Below are positions 52,231-61,513 of a DNA stretch of 64,000 bases, piece by piece. The stretch is taken from assembly GCA_903911085.1 (NCBI GenBank), contig CAIWCC010000141.1, positions 1-64,000 of the forward strand. The letters are read 5' to 3'. This DNA is from an uncultured Bacteroidales bacterium. GTDB lineage: Bacteria > Bacteroidota > Bacteroidia > Bacteroidales > Paludibacteraceae. Under the pieces are notes generated by a model. It saw only the letters and a list, made by a program, of their open reading frames with translations. It did not search any database and had not been told where the DNA came from. Every line of letters starts with the position of its first letter. The first letter of the stretch is position 1. A program made the position numbers and the translations under genes.

Positions 52231-52830
52231 ATGAAAAAAGCAATTATTTTAGCATTCGTATTATTTTCAGGCTTCACAGCCTTTGCACAAAGTTACACAT
52301 TAAAAAACGGTGGTTTTGAAAATGGAAATTTAGTGAAAGGTGTAAAAAATGGAGTAGAGGGCAATGACTGGTATTGGAACGCAGACCAGAGTAAAGTACC
52401 TGGAAGTGCCATAGAATTGAGCTCTACCGAAAAAAACAAGGGAAAAAATTCATTGAAAATGACCGCAATTGGTGAAGTATTGGCACGTTACAATGTGGCA
52501 ATAACCAAAAAACTGGGTATTATGTCAAAGATTAATTATTCTTTGACATTCTGGGCAAAATCAAATATTGATGTAAAACTGAATTGCAACTTCGATGGTT
52601 TTATCATCAAAGAAGGTGCACAAGTAAAAACAGGTTCACCTGGCGACGTAATAAAAATAGCAGGAACCAATAAATGGGAAAAATACACCCTTCAGCTGAA
52701 AGCTAAATTATTTTCAGGTGGTGGCACTTGGGATTTAACTCAACCAATTAATTTTAATTTGGGTCTTGAAAAACAAACTTTGTCGGATAATTTAGAATTG
52801 TATATAGACGATTTAGAATTGTTGGATTAA
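52231..52830 (+). CDS. Small secreted carbohydrate-binding-like protein
   Basis: The protein is 199 residues from the ATG at 52231, which starts a signal peptide ending FTAFAQ. The mature part has the jelly-roll pattern of carbohydrate-binding modules such as CBM4/9-like: NGGFENGN, NWYWN-like DWYWNADQSK, KNSLKMTAIG, YSLTFWAKSN and the closing LELYIDDLELLD. No T9SS sorting domain is present, so it is probably periplasmic. A similar module occurs inside the 2400-residue protein. Its place in front of the lyase operon suggests binding of the same glycan. Confidence 0.7.
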   Translation: MKKAIILAFVLFSGFTAFAQSYTLKNGGFENGNLVKGVKNGVEGNDWYWNADQSKVPGSAIELSSTEKNKGKNSLKMTAIGEVLARYNVAITKKLGIMSKINYSLTFWAKSNIDVKLNCNFDGFIIKEGAQVKTGSPGDVIKIAGTNKWEKYTLQLKAKLFSGGGTWDLTQPINFNLGLEKQTLSDNLELYIDDLELLD

Positions 52831-52852
52831 ATTTATATTTTACACTTCTATG

Positions 52853-52883
52853 TCGGGCAGTATCAGCAAATGAAGCTGCCCGA
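52853..52883 (+). terminator. Terminator before the lyase operon
   Basis: A perfect eight-base stem, tcgggcag with ctgcccga, lies 23 bases after the preceding stop and is followed by tatttatta. Confidence 0.7.
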
Positions 52884-52943
52884 TATTTATTATGGCACAT
52901 AAAAACAACTCTCAACATTCATAAGGAGAATAAATGAACTTAA

Positions 52944-55586
52944 ATGAAAAAAATCGCACTCCTTTTATTTTTTGCAACAATCATTTCTATTTTATTTAGC
53001 CAAACTCCGGCTGAATTAGCTGCTATTAACACTTTGCGGACTAATTATTCAAAATCAATGTACCGTTCACAGGATTTGGTGGCAGATACTTATACTATTT
53101 GTCTTGCCCAACTTCAAAGTAATGGGCAGTTTGCGGACTATGTTGTTGCTGAGAACACATTGAAAAATAGCAATTCTTTTTTATCCGTCTATTCTGCTCC
53201 ACAAAGCGATGCTGGTGATTTTTTGTTGACCTGCTTTACTCGGATTTGGCGCATTGCCGAAAATTTCAGGGGAAAAACCATACCCGATGATATTCGTATC
53301 AAACTTTATAATTCCATTTTGTATTATGGTAATCTGGAAACCTCACGTCCCAATGTAAGTAGTCGTTTTCACCGTTCGTGTTTTGCCATTCCTAATTGTG
53401 CAGTTAATACCTATTTCTGCTTACTTTCCACCATGGAATTAATTGAAAATGCAACAATTACCGATGTTCTGAGCGTAGCTGCTAATTCCAAGTTGAAAGC
53501 GTTGGGCATGCAAACTTGGACGCAACCCTACCGAAATGATGCTACCGATGCCAATGTGGTTAGTGTAGAGAGATTCAGAAACCATGTGTGGTGGGTAGGT
53601 GGAAATGCCCTTGCTTATAGATGTTTATTGCCCGTAGCGGCTATGCATCGGTCAGCAGCAATGGTAAACGTAATTTCGCAAGTGGCCATAGGTGCGCTTT
53701 CTACTGTTTCGCAAACCACTTATGACACTGCCTTTTGGATTGAAGGATTCACTACCGATGGCGCAGGATGGGGTCATGGAAAACAATGTTTAATATGGGG
53801 TTATCCAGCCGATGGTGCATCTACGGCTTTGGATTTGCTAAACACACTTTCGTTTACACCATGGCTTCAAAAGCTCGACAGAGGAAATACCGATGCTGTT
53901 CTGAATTACATCCGCAGGTCTGCATTTTACTACCACAATGGTTATGTACCGCCTTTGTTCGACAGAACGAATGCCACAGCAAACAAAGCAGCTGCGAATA
54001 TTAAAACCGCCAACATTGCAGCAAAAATGCTCAACAATTTTTCTTCTGCATTAACAGCAGCCGAAATCTCTGAGCTGAATCAGTTCAAAACGGAAGCCAC
54101 CAGCAACAAAATCAGTATGACTGGTTACCCTAATGGAAGCTACAACGGGTCGCGCTATTTTTTCAATAACGATGACTTGATAAAAAAGAACAAAGATTAC
54201 ATGGTTTTAATCAATATGACTTCCTCGCGTACTTATGGGTTGGAAAGTGCCATTGATGCTGCCAATGGTTTTAATCTATACTCGTGCGATGGAGCAACGC
54301 TTTACCAACGTTCGGGCGATGAATATGTAAAAGCAATAGGTGCCATGAATCAGAGCGCATTGCCAGGCATTACTACCCGTCAAATTAATAATAGTGCTTT
54401 GGTGGGCATCACGCTTTGGGGTGGTTTTAACAGTAAGCATAATTTTGCAGCAGGTGCTACCAGTTTGGGTACTAACTTTGCCAGTGGATTTATTTATGAG
54501 AAACAAGATGCACCAGCTACTGATGCAGGGACAACTCCAAACAATCAGAATCCACTCATTTATGGAGTAAAAGCCTACAAGGGTTATTTTATGTTTGGCG
54601 ATATAATGGTGGCAATGGGTGCGGGAATAACTAATCTGAAAACTGCTCTTGCAGGAAATATTGTTACTTCGGTGGAACAAACCCTGCGAAAATCGGATTT
54701 GGCAGTAAATGGCACAGCTGTAACTGCCACCACTTTCACAGAAGTATTAAAAACTGCTACCGATAATACGGCAGCCACAAAATGGGTTTTGAACAATGGT
54801 TTTGCTTTTGGTGTGTTATCAGCCTATACTACAGGCGAAGTGAAACTGACTGCCGAAACTCGAAATACGATTTGGCAAACATTGGCTCCAGTGGTGAATA
54901 CGGCGGCTGAGACTACCCAACCCATGATGCAGTTACAAATTGACCACGGAAAAACCGTTACAAACGGAACCTATCTATATCTGGTTTCGGCTACAGGAAT
55001 TGTTCCTACGCAATTGCCCATAATTATTTCAAACAGCACTTCACTTCAAGCTGCTGCAGCAGCCGACAGTTCAGTCATTGGTGCAGTTTTCTACGATAAT
55101 TCAAAGGGATTCACTTTTGGAAAATATAGCTATAGCTTGTCATCACCAGTGTCATTATTGATCGAAAATTACAATTCCGATTCCATTTCGATAACTGTTA
55201 CAGATGCCACCATGAACAGTGCTTTACTAAAAACAACATTGACAACTACACTTCCAATTTCGGGAAATAATGTAACCAAAACTGGCAATAATTATAGTCT
55301 GTCCATTGATTTGCCGAAGGGTGAACTTTGTGGGTCGCCTGTGACCGTGAAAGTAAAAAGAATAAAAATATCTACAGATATTCAATCGGTTGTAGATGTC
55401 TTGAACTTGAAAATAAATGGTCGTACAGTCTATTTTCCATCAGTAGTAAATCAACTTTCGGTTTTCAATTTACTTGGTGTTAGCATTGATAATGTTCAAA
55501 ATACAAACTTTTGCGTTTTGCCTAAAAATGGAGTTTACATTCTGAGATTTGATGGCAAAGTAAAAAAAATAAAAATCGGTAAATAA
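52944..55586 (+). CDS. PL8-family polysaccharide lyase with T9SS sorting domain (pair A, exported)
   Basis: This 880-residue protein has signal peptide KKIALLLFFATIISILF. The alpha/alpha-toroid (to about 380) holds FRNHVWWVGGNALAYR and TTDGAGWGHGKQCLIWGYP. His278 and Tyr287 have the nine-residue spacing of the catalytic pair in chondroitin AC and hyaluronate lyases. The beta-sandwich part has YQRSGDEYVKAIG and IDHGKTVTNGTYLYLVSA. A T9SS sorting domain follows (LSVFNLLGVSIDN ... GVYILRFDG). The expected reaction is beta-elimination next to uronic acid, outside the cell. It is first in a five-gene operon. Confidence 0.85.
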   Translation: MKKIALLLFFATIISILFSQTPAELAAINTLRTNYSKSMYRSQDLVADTYTICLAQLQSNGQFADYVVAENTLKNSNSFLSVYSAPQSDAGDFLLTCFTRIWRIAENFRGKTIPDDIRIKLYNSILYYGNLETSRPNVSSRFHRSCFAIPNCAVNTYFCLLSTMELIENATITDVLSVAANSKLKALGMQTWTQPYRNDATDANVVSVERFRNHVWWVGGNALAYRCLLPVAAMHRSAAMVNVISQVAIGALSTVSQTTYDTAFWIEGFTTDGAGWGHGKQCLIWGYPADGASTALDLLNTLSFTPWLQKLDRGNTDAVLNYIRRSAFYYHNGYVPPLFDRTNATANKAAANIKTANIAAKMLNNFSSALTAAEISELNQFKTEATSNKISMTGYPNGSYNGSRYFFNNDDLIKKNKDYMVLINMTSSRTYGLESAIDAANGFNLYSCDGATLYQRSGDEYVKAIGAMNQSALPGITTRQINNSALVGITLWGGFNSKHNFAAGATSLGTNFASGFIYEKQDAPATDAGTTPNNQNPLIYGVKAYKGYFMFGDIMVAMGAGITNLKTALAGNIVTSVEQTLRKSDLAVNGTAVTATTFTEVLKTATDNTAATKWVLNNGFAFGVLSAYTTGEVKLTAETRNTIWQTLAPVVNTAAETTQPMMQLQIDHGKTVTNGTYLYLVSATGIVPTQLPIIISNSTSLQAAAAADSSVIGAVFYDNSKGFTFGKYSYSLSSPVSLLIENYNSDSISITVTDATMNSALLKTTLTTTLPISGNNVTKTGNNYSLSIDLPKGELCGSPVTVKVKRIKISTDIQSVVDVLNLKINGRTVYFPSVVNQLSVFNLLGVSIDNVQNTNFCVLPKNGVYILRFDGKVKKIKIGK

Positions 55587-55610
55587 TTAATCAAATTAAA
55601 AAATACAGCA

Positions 55611-58073
55611 ATGAAATTCATATATTTTCTATTTCTATTTATCTCAATTTCTCTCATCACTTTTGCCCAAAAAGTAGAAACTGAATATGCCATCAACAAT
55701 TATCATCGTTACTATTCCGACGGTCAGAAAGTAAAAGATGTCGTTAAAGAAAAATCCATACAGGAATACCGTCAGTATTATTCCAAGAATGGTTATCGCC
55801 TTAGTCAGCTAAATGCATGTAAATTGAGCTGGCAGGAGTGTGTACAGCAACTTGCCGACGATGGTCAATTTAAAGATTTGATAGCCTTAGAAAATAAAAT
55901 TAAGAATGAAAAGATGTTATTCGCAACTTTTTACGGCACTGAAAATATTGTCGCGAACTTTTTGACAGATGCTCACAACCGTATCTGGCGAATTGCCGAA
56001 GCATATAAAAAAGGAAGTTATAAAGCATCAGACGAAACATACTCATTATTTCTAAAAGCAATTTTGCATTATGGAACCATTGAAATAGGTCGTTCCAACA
56101 CACTACCTCGTTTTCATGCTTCCTGTTTTGCCATTCCTACGGCGGCGGTGAATATTTATTTTTGTATGCTGAAAAAGATGGACGAAGTGGAAGCTGGAAC
56201 AGAAAAAAACGAACAGTTGGTTGCAGTTTGCGACATGCTCAAAACACTCGGTTTACAGGTTTGGACGCAACCGCTGCGTAAAGACGAAACCGATAAAAAC
56301 GTGGTGCAAATTGAACGATTCCGAAACCACGTGTGGTGGGTTGGAGGCAATGCGCTAGCTTATCGCTCGCTTTTGCCGGTATCATTTATGTATAAATCCA
56401 TTCCGATGGTTGATTTGATAGCAGAAGTTAGCCAAAAATGCATCAGTACCACTTCGCAAAATACTTATAATGAAGCCTTTTGGACTGAAGGTTTTACTAC
56501 CGATGGAGCTGGCTGGGGCCATGGCAAACAATGCTTGATTTGGGGTTATCCAATTGATGGCACTTCCAATGCATTGGCAATGCTCAACAGCCTGAAAGGT
56601 TCACCTTGGGCAAAAATACTTTCACGTGGAAATGTGAACGCTCTGTTTAACTTTTTTAGAGGTGCTAACTGGTATTATTACAAAGGCAACACTTTGCCGG
56701 GATTGGATCGTACTTCGATGCGCTACGATTTGGAGTCAAAACCCATTCGATATATGGGGATGATAAGCACATTGATTAATGACTGGAAAGATTCATTTAC
56801 AGCAGAAGAATTATCTGAATTAAAGCAACTTGCACAAGAAGGAGCTAAAAAGAACATCAATATGGGAACGCTAAATGATGGCGTTTTCACCGGTACACGC
56901 TGGTTTTTCAACAATGATGATTTGATGAAGAAAAATGACCGCTATCATATCATGGTTAATATGGCCTCGGTGCGTTGCGATGGACTGGAAAGTGCACCGG
57001 AGTCGGCTGATAAATATAATTTTTTCACTGCCGACGGTGCAACATTGTTTCAAAGAAACGGCGATGAGTATCGAAAAGTTTTTGGTGCTTGGGATGTAAC
57101 CGCAACACCAGGAGTTACAGCACGCCAAGGAATGGAAAAACTCAAACCAGTTACGAATTGGCGTGGCTATTGTAGCAAATTTAATTTTGCCGGTGCGGCT
57201 ACCAATGGAAGCGTAAATGCGGTGGCTGGATTTATTTTCGAAAAAATGAACGGTTCCGACAAAGATAACGTGAACGACAAAGGAACAAACAATGTAAAAA
57301 ACCCTACTTTGTACGGCATAAAAGCTCATAAATCGTATTTTATGTTAGGCGATTATTTTGTGGCATTAGGAGCAGGAATAACTAACCTAAATCCTGAAAT
57401 GGAAGGTGCAATTCGCACTACCATTGACCAAACTGCTAAAACCGAAGATGTACAAATTATCAGCAATGGACAGACAAAACCCGTTAGTGAAGGGATTCAT
57501 AACTTTATACAAAATGGCAAACCTGTTTGGGTAATTCAAAAAGATAAATTTGCCTACAGCATTTTACCCGAATACTCCAAAAATGCCTATTTTGTAAGCG
57601 AAAACATGAAAACTGACTGGGCAAAGATGAATTATGATAATAAAGAAAGAACAGGTCTGCCAGAAAATGTTGATATGCTGCGACTTTGGATTGACCACGG
57701 ACAGAAAGTAGTGAACGGAACTTACGGTTATGTGGTGTATGCAGGTGCAGACGTACCCAACACAAAACTGCCTTTTAGCGTGTTGCAAAATGACACGTTG
57801 GTGCAAGCCATACAATCGACCGACCAAAAAGTTACAGAAGTTGTGTTGTTTAAACAGAATAGTCAGTTAAGAACTAAAAGTATTTTGCTGAGTGCTTCTG
57901 CTCCATGTGTAATTTTGATAGAGACAAAAGGTAATGAAAAGTTACTTTCTGTCAACGACCCACAAATGGATGCCAAATTAAAACAAATTAAAATAGTACT
58001 CAACGGAAAAACCATTACTGTAGAAATGCCACAGGGTGAATTGTGTGGAAAACCAGTTACAATCAAGATATAA
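55611..58073 (+). CDS. PL8-family polysaccharide lyase without sorting domain (pair A, periplasmic)
   Basis: This 820-residue protein is a close paralogue of the preceding one, sharing FRNHVWWVGGNALAYR and WGHGKQCLIWGYP (His304, Tyr313). It has signal peptide KFIYFLFLFISISLITFA and an N-terminal extension of about 50 residues rich in Tyr and Lys. The beta-sandwich has LWIDHGQKVVNGTYGYVVYA. It ends at GELCGKPVTIKI with no T9SS domain, so it should stay in the periplasm and act on imported oligosaccharides. It lies 24 bases after the first lyase. Confidence 0.85.
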   Translation: MKFIYFLFLFISISLITFAQKVETEYAINNYHRYYSDGQKVKDVVKEKSIQEYRQYYSKNGYRLSQLNACKLSWQECVQQLADDGQFKDLIALENKIKNEKMLFATFYGTENIVANFLTDAHNRIWRIAEAYKKGSYKASDETYSLFLKAILHYGTIEIGRSNTLPRFHASCFAIPTAAVNIYFCMLKKMDEVEAGTEKNEQLVAVCDMLKTLGLQVWTQPLRKDETDKNVVQIERFRNHVWWVGGNALAYRSLLPVSFMYKSIPMVDLIAEVSQKCISTTSQNTYNEAFWTEGFTTDGAGWGHGKQCLIWGYPIDGTSNALAMLNSLKGSPWAKILSRGNVNALFNFFRGANWYYYKGNTLPGLDRTSMRYDLESKPIRYMGMISTLINDWKDSFTAEELSELKQLAQEGAKKNINMGTLNDGVFTGTRWFFNNDDLMKKNDRYHIMVNMASVRCDGLESAPESADKYNFFTADGATLFQRNGDEYRKVFGAWDVTATPGVTARQGMEKLKPVTNWRGYCSKFNFAGAATNGSVNAVAGFIFEKMNGSDKDNVNDKGTNNVKNPTLYGIKAHKSYFMLGDYFVALGAGITNLNPEMEGAIRTTIDQTAKTEDVQIISNGQTKPVSEGIHNFIQNGKPVWVIQKDKFAYSILPEYSKNAYFVSENMKTDWAKMNYDNKERTGLPENVDMLRLWIDHGQKVVNGTYGYVVYAGADVPNTKLPFSVLQNDTLVQAIQSTDQKVTEVVLFKQNSQLRTKSILLSASAPCVILIETKGNEKLLSVNDPQMDAKLKQIKIVLNGKTITVEMPQGELCGKPVTIKI

Positions 58074-58076
58074 AAA

Positions 58077-59447
58077 ATGAAAAAGACTCAATTGTTATTA
58101 GTTGCCATTATAGTATTGGCACAAGGGCTTATGGCTCAAGAAACACCTTCCAAAGAGTATCAAGTTCGTTATCAAGAAGTAATGAAACAGACGCAATGGT
58201 TTCGCGAAGCTCGCTTTGGTATGTTTATCCATTTTGGAGCGTATGCCGTTCCGGGGCGTGGCGAATGGGTAAAATCGAATGAAAGACTGACCACCGAAGG
58301 ATACCAAAAATATGTGGATGCGTTTAATCCGATTGATTTTGATGCTAAAAAATGGGCTAAAGCTGCTAAAGCTGCCGGAATGAAATACGCTGTTTTGACG
58401 GCAAAACATCACGATGGATTTTGCTTGTTCGATAGCAAACTGACTGATTACAAACTCAGCAAACAATTTGGCGGTCGCGATGTAGTGCGCGAATTTCTAG
58501 ATGCTTTCCGTGCCGAAGGGCTGAAAGTGGGTTTGTATTATTCTATTATCGACTGGCATCACCCCGATTATCCAAACGTTGGAAATCATCCGCAACGCGG
58601 CGACAAAGAATATGCAAAACGCAACTTCAAATGGGATAATTACTTGAAATACATGCATGGACAGGTGGAAGAATTGACCAAAAACTACGGAAAACTTGAC
58701 ATTATGTGGTTCGATTATTCTTTTCCGGAGTATTACGAAGAAAAATGGAAAGCAAAAGAATTGGTAAAAATGATTCGTACCAATCAACCCACTATCATAC
58801 TGGATAACAGATTGGAAGAAAACACAGGGGTTGTTGGCAGCGTGAGAACAATAAGCGAGTTAGGCGATTTCGACACGCCCGAACAAGGCATTCCCGAAGC
58901 ACCGCTGGTGGATAAATACAATAACCCAATTCCTTGGGAAACTTGCCTGACCATGAATGGCGTTTGGGGTTACAGCGAGCAGGACAAAAACTGGAAATCG
59001 CCAGAGCTGATTATTCATAGTTTGGTGAACTGCGTGAGCAAAAATGGAAATATGTTGCTGAATGTAGGTCCCGATCCACGCGGTAATTTCCCTGCCGATT
59101 GCCTCAATATCTTATCGGAAGTGGGAAAATGGATGGATAAAAATGGCGAAAGTATTTATGGCGCTGGTGCTAGTTCGCTCAAAAGACAAGATTGGGGACG
59201 TTACACGCAAAAAGGAAATTCGATTTATGCACATTGGTTGTATCCGGTTTTGGGCGATATAAACGCAAAAGGGATTAATGTAGAGTCGGTTAAAAATGTA
59301 TTTATGCTCAATTCGGGAGCAGAACTGGAAACCTATAAAACATGGTTTGGAAATAAGGAAACTGATAATCTTTTTATAAAAGTAAGTAAATCGCCACAGA
59401 AACCGGATTTGTTGGATACTGTGATTAAAATTGAAATGAAAAAATAA
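58077..59447 (+). CDS. GH29 alpha-L-fucosidase
   Basis: This 456-residue protein has signal peptide KKTQLLLVAIIVLAQGLMA. It has a TIM barrel with the GH29 opening WFREARFGMFIHFGAYAVPG, then KYAVLTAKHHDGFCLFDS and GLYYSIIDWHHPDYP. The nucleophile Asp is predicted at 213 in DIMWFDYSF. It removes alpha-L-fucose from oligosaccharides, probably in the periplasm since there is no sorting domain. It starts 3 bases after the second lyase stop and so is tightly co-expressed with the PL8 enzymes, which points to a substrate carrying fucose. Confidence 0.93.
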   Translation: MKKTQLLLVAIIVLAQGLMAQETPSKEYQVRYQEVMKQTQWFREARFGMFIHFGAYAVPGRGEWVKSNERLTTEGYQKYVDAFNPIDFDAKKWAKAAKAAGMKYAVLTAKHHDGFCLFDSKLTDYKLSKQFGGRDVVREFLDAFRAEGLKVGLYYSIIDWHHPDYPNVGNHPQRGDKEYAKRNFKWDNYLKYMHGQVEELTKNYGKLDIMWFDYSFPEYYEEKWKAKELVKMIRTNQPTIILDNRLEENTGVVGSVRTISELGDFDTPEQGIPEAPLVDKYNNPIPWETCLTMNGVWGYSEQDKNWKSPELIIHSLVNCVSKNGNMLLNVGPDPRGNFPADCLNILSEVGKWMDKNGESIYGAGASSLKRQDWGRYTQKGNSIYAHWLYPVLGDINAKGINVESVKNVFMLNSGAELETYKTWFGNKETDNLFIKVSKSPQKPDLLDTVIKIEMKK

Positions 59448-59458
59448 ATTTTTAGAAT

Positions 59459-61513
59459 ATGAACTTGAGTTTTGTTAAAATAGTTATTGCTTGGTTATTG
59501 TTGTGTACCAATGTCGGTTTAAAAGCATCTGACTTTTCAATCATTTACGACCGGATGTTTAATGAGTATCTGAGCAATCCGTCAAAGAGCGGAGTGGAAT
59601 CCTTACTCCAAAAAATGGATGACAAGGGAAGATTCAAAGGCATTGATTATCAGGCCAAAGATGGGTCACCACGCAAACATGTTCAGAATCTGATAAATCT
59701 TGCAGCAGCTTACCAAAACTCAGGGAACAGTTTTTATCGTAATGAAGACCTAAAAAAAGCCTATTTGTTATCTCTGAATTTTTGGATTGATACGAATAAT
59801 GAGGCATCTAATTGGTGGTTTCGTTATATTCCTTACCCCAAAGAATTATCCAAAAGTGTCATTTTAATGGCGCAGGAAATAAAAAAAGACAAAGTGCTAT
59901 TTGATAAAACCATCAAATATCTACGTTGGAGTTACGAAAATGCTTCTCCGAGTAGATTGACCGGTGCAAATGGTGCTGATATAATTATGGGCTCTTTGGC
60001 AGCTTCAGTAATGACTGATAACCACGAACAAATGATTGATTTCAGAAATCAAATGGATAGATTATTGTCAATTCAGAATGGTGGTGAAGGAGTAGAACCA
60101 GATTACATGTTCAGTCAACATTCTCAAGGAGGAAAAGCCCGTCAGATTTATTACGGAAATTATGGAAAAGAATTTATCAATTCGGTACTTTTCTACTTTG
60201 AATTTTGCAACAACACGCAGTACAATTCCGTCGGCATTTCGCTGCTCGAAGATATGTATGTGAACGGCGTTCAGTGGATTTTTTTCAACAAAAACTACGA
60301 CCCTAATCAGGCGGGTAGGTACAATACCTCCAATCAGTATTACGGGCAGTTTGAAAGCATGACCAAACGTTTGTTAAACCTCCAAACATCAAGAAAAGAC
60401 GAATTAAAAAAAGTATATGAACGCATAACAGGCGAAAATAGTTTGACAGGCAACCGTATGTTCTGGCGGTTCGACTACATGATTAATCGCCGTGCAGATT
60501 ATATGGTCAGTACCCGTATGTCATCCACCCGCACTGCAGGAAGCGAAGCTGGTTTGGGATTTGGTGAATACAATTATTATTCTGGTAATGGAACAAACTA
60601 TATTTTTGTAAGCGGAAATGAATACAGTGGAGATTATTTTAAAAAGTTCAATCACAGGCAATTTCCAGGCATTACCGCCGAGCAAGACAGTGCCAAACTT
60701 CCCATCCCAAACTGGGGAGAAAATGCCTCGAATGGCAACCCGTTTGCTGGTGGCGTGAGCGACAGCACTTATGGAACTTGCGGCATGATACTGGATCGTA
60801 GAGAATTACAAGCTCACAAATCATGGTTTTATTTCGATGAGGAATTTGTGTGTTTGGGTGCCGGAATCCATCAAACAAATGGGAAAGCTTTAGTATATAC
60901 CACGTTAAACCAATGCAATGCAAACGGTGAAGTTCAATATTCGACCAAAGGAAAGACTTCGAAATTAAAAGACCCGAAAGAGATAATAAATGTAAATTGG
61001 GTGTTACATGGAAAAATTGGATATTTCAATTTGGAACCAACCTCAACTTTTGTGGTAGCTTGCGATAGCATTTTGTTTAGTGCCAATATTAATCATGGTG
61101 TAAATCCGAAAAATGGAACTTACGCATACATCGTAAAACCCAGAATGGAATCCATTTCGGAAGCCAAAAAATACGGAAAAAACATTCCTGTGCAAATTAT
61201 TTCCAATACTGACAAAATACAGGCAGTTAAAAACACAAAACTGAATGTGACGGAAGTTGTTTTTTATGAGGCTGGTTCACTTCAACTTAGCAATGAGAAA
61301 TCGATTGTGGTAGATGCTCCTTGTGCACTTTTGTGGAAAGAAAATACTGGTCAAATAACCTTGGCCAACCCACTTTGCGAAACAAAAAATCCGTCAGTCA
61401 TCATAGTGAAAATTCAAAATAAAGATAAAATAACTGAAATTGCATTTCAAATGCCAACTGGAGTTAAATCGGGAAGTAGTGTAACTAAGAAATTATTATT
61501 TGAGAAGAAATGA
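59459..61513 (+). CDS. PL8-family polysaccharide lyase, short form (pair B, periplasmic)
   Basis: This 684-residue protein is close to the classic PL8 length of about 700. Its signal peptide is LSFVKIVIAWLLLCTNVGLKA. The toroid has SNWWFRYIPYPKEL and VEPDYMFSQHSQGG with GNYGKEF; His221 and Tyr235 match the catalytic pair with a small insertion. MSSTRTAGSEAGLGFGEY holds the Arg/Glu pair, and QFPGITAEQD is the RLPGT-like segment. The C-terminus GVKSGSSVTKKLLF has no T9SS domain. The stop overlaps the next gene by 4 bases. Confidence 0.85.
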   Translation: MNLSFVKIVIAWLLLCTNVGLKASDFSIIYDRMFNEYLSNPSKSGVESLLQKMDDKGRFKGIDYQAKDGSPRKHVQNLINLAAAYQNSGNSFYRNEDLKKAYLLSLNFWIDTNNEASNWWFRYIPYPKELSKSVILMAQEIKKDKVLFDKTIKYLRWSYENASPSRLTGANGADIIMGSLAASVMTDNHEQMIDFRNQMDRLLSIQNGGEGVEPDYMFSQHSQGGKARQIYYGNYGKEFINSVLFYFEFCNNTQYNSVGISLLEDMYVNGVQWIFFNKNYDPNQAGRYNTSNQYYGQFESMTKRLLNLQTSRKDELKKVYERITGENSLTGNRMFWRFDYMINRRADYMVSTRMSSTRTAGSEAGLGFGEYNYYSGNGTNYIFVSGNEYSGDYFKKFNHRQFPGITAEQDSAKLPIPNWGENASNGNPFAGGVSDSTYGTCGMILDRRELQAHKSWFYFDEEFVCLGAGIHQTNGKALVYTTLNQCNANGEVQYSTKGKTSKLKDPKEIINVNWVLHGKIGYFNLEPTSTFVVACDSILFSANINHGVNPKNGTYAYIVKPRMESISEAKKYGKNIPVQIISNTDKIQAVKNTKLNVTEVVFYEAGSLQLSNEKSIVVDAPCALLWKENTGQITLANPLCETKNPSVIIVKIQNKDKITEIAFQMPTGVKSGSSVTKKLLFEKK

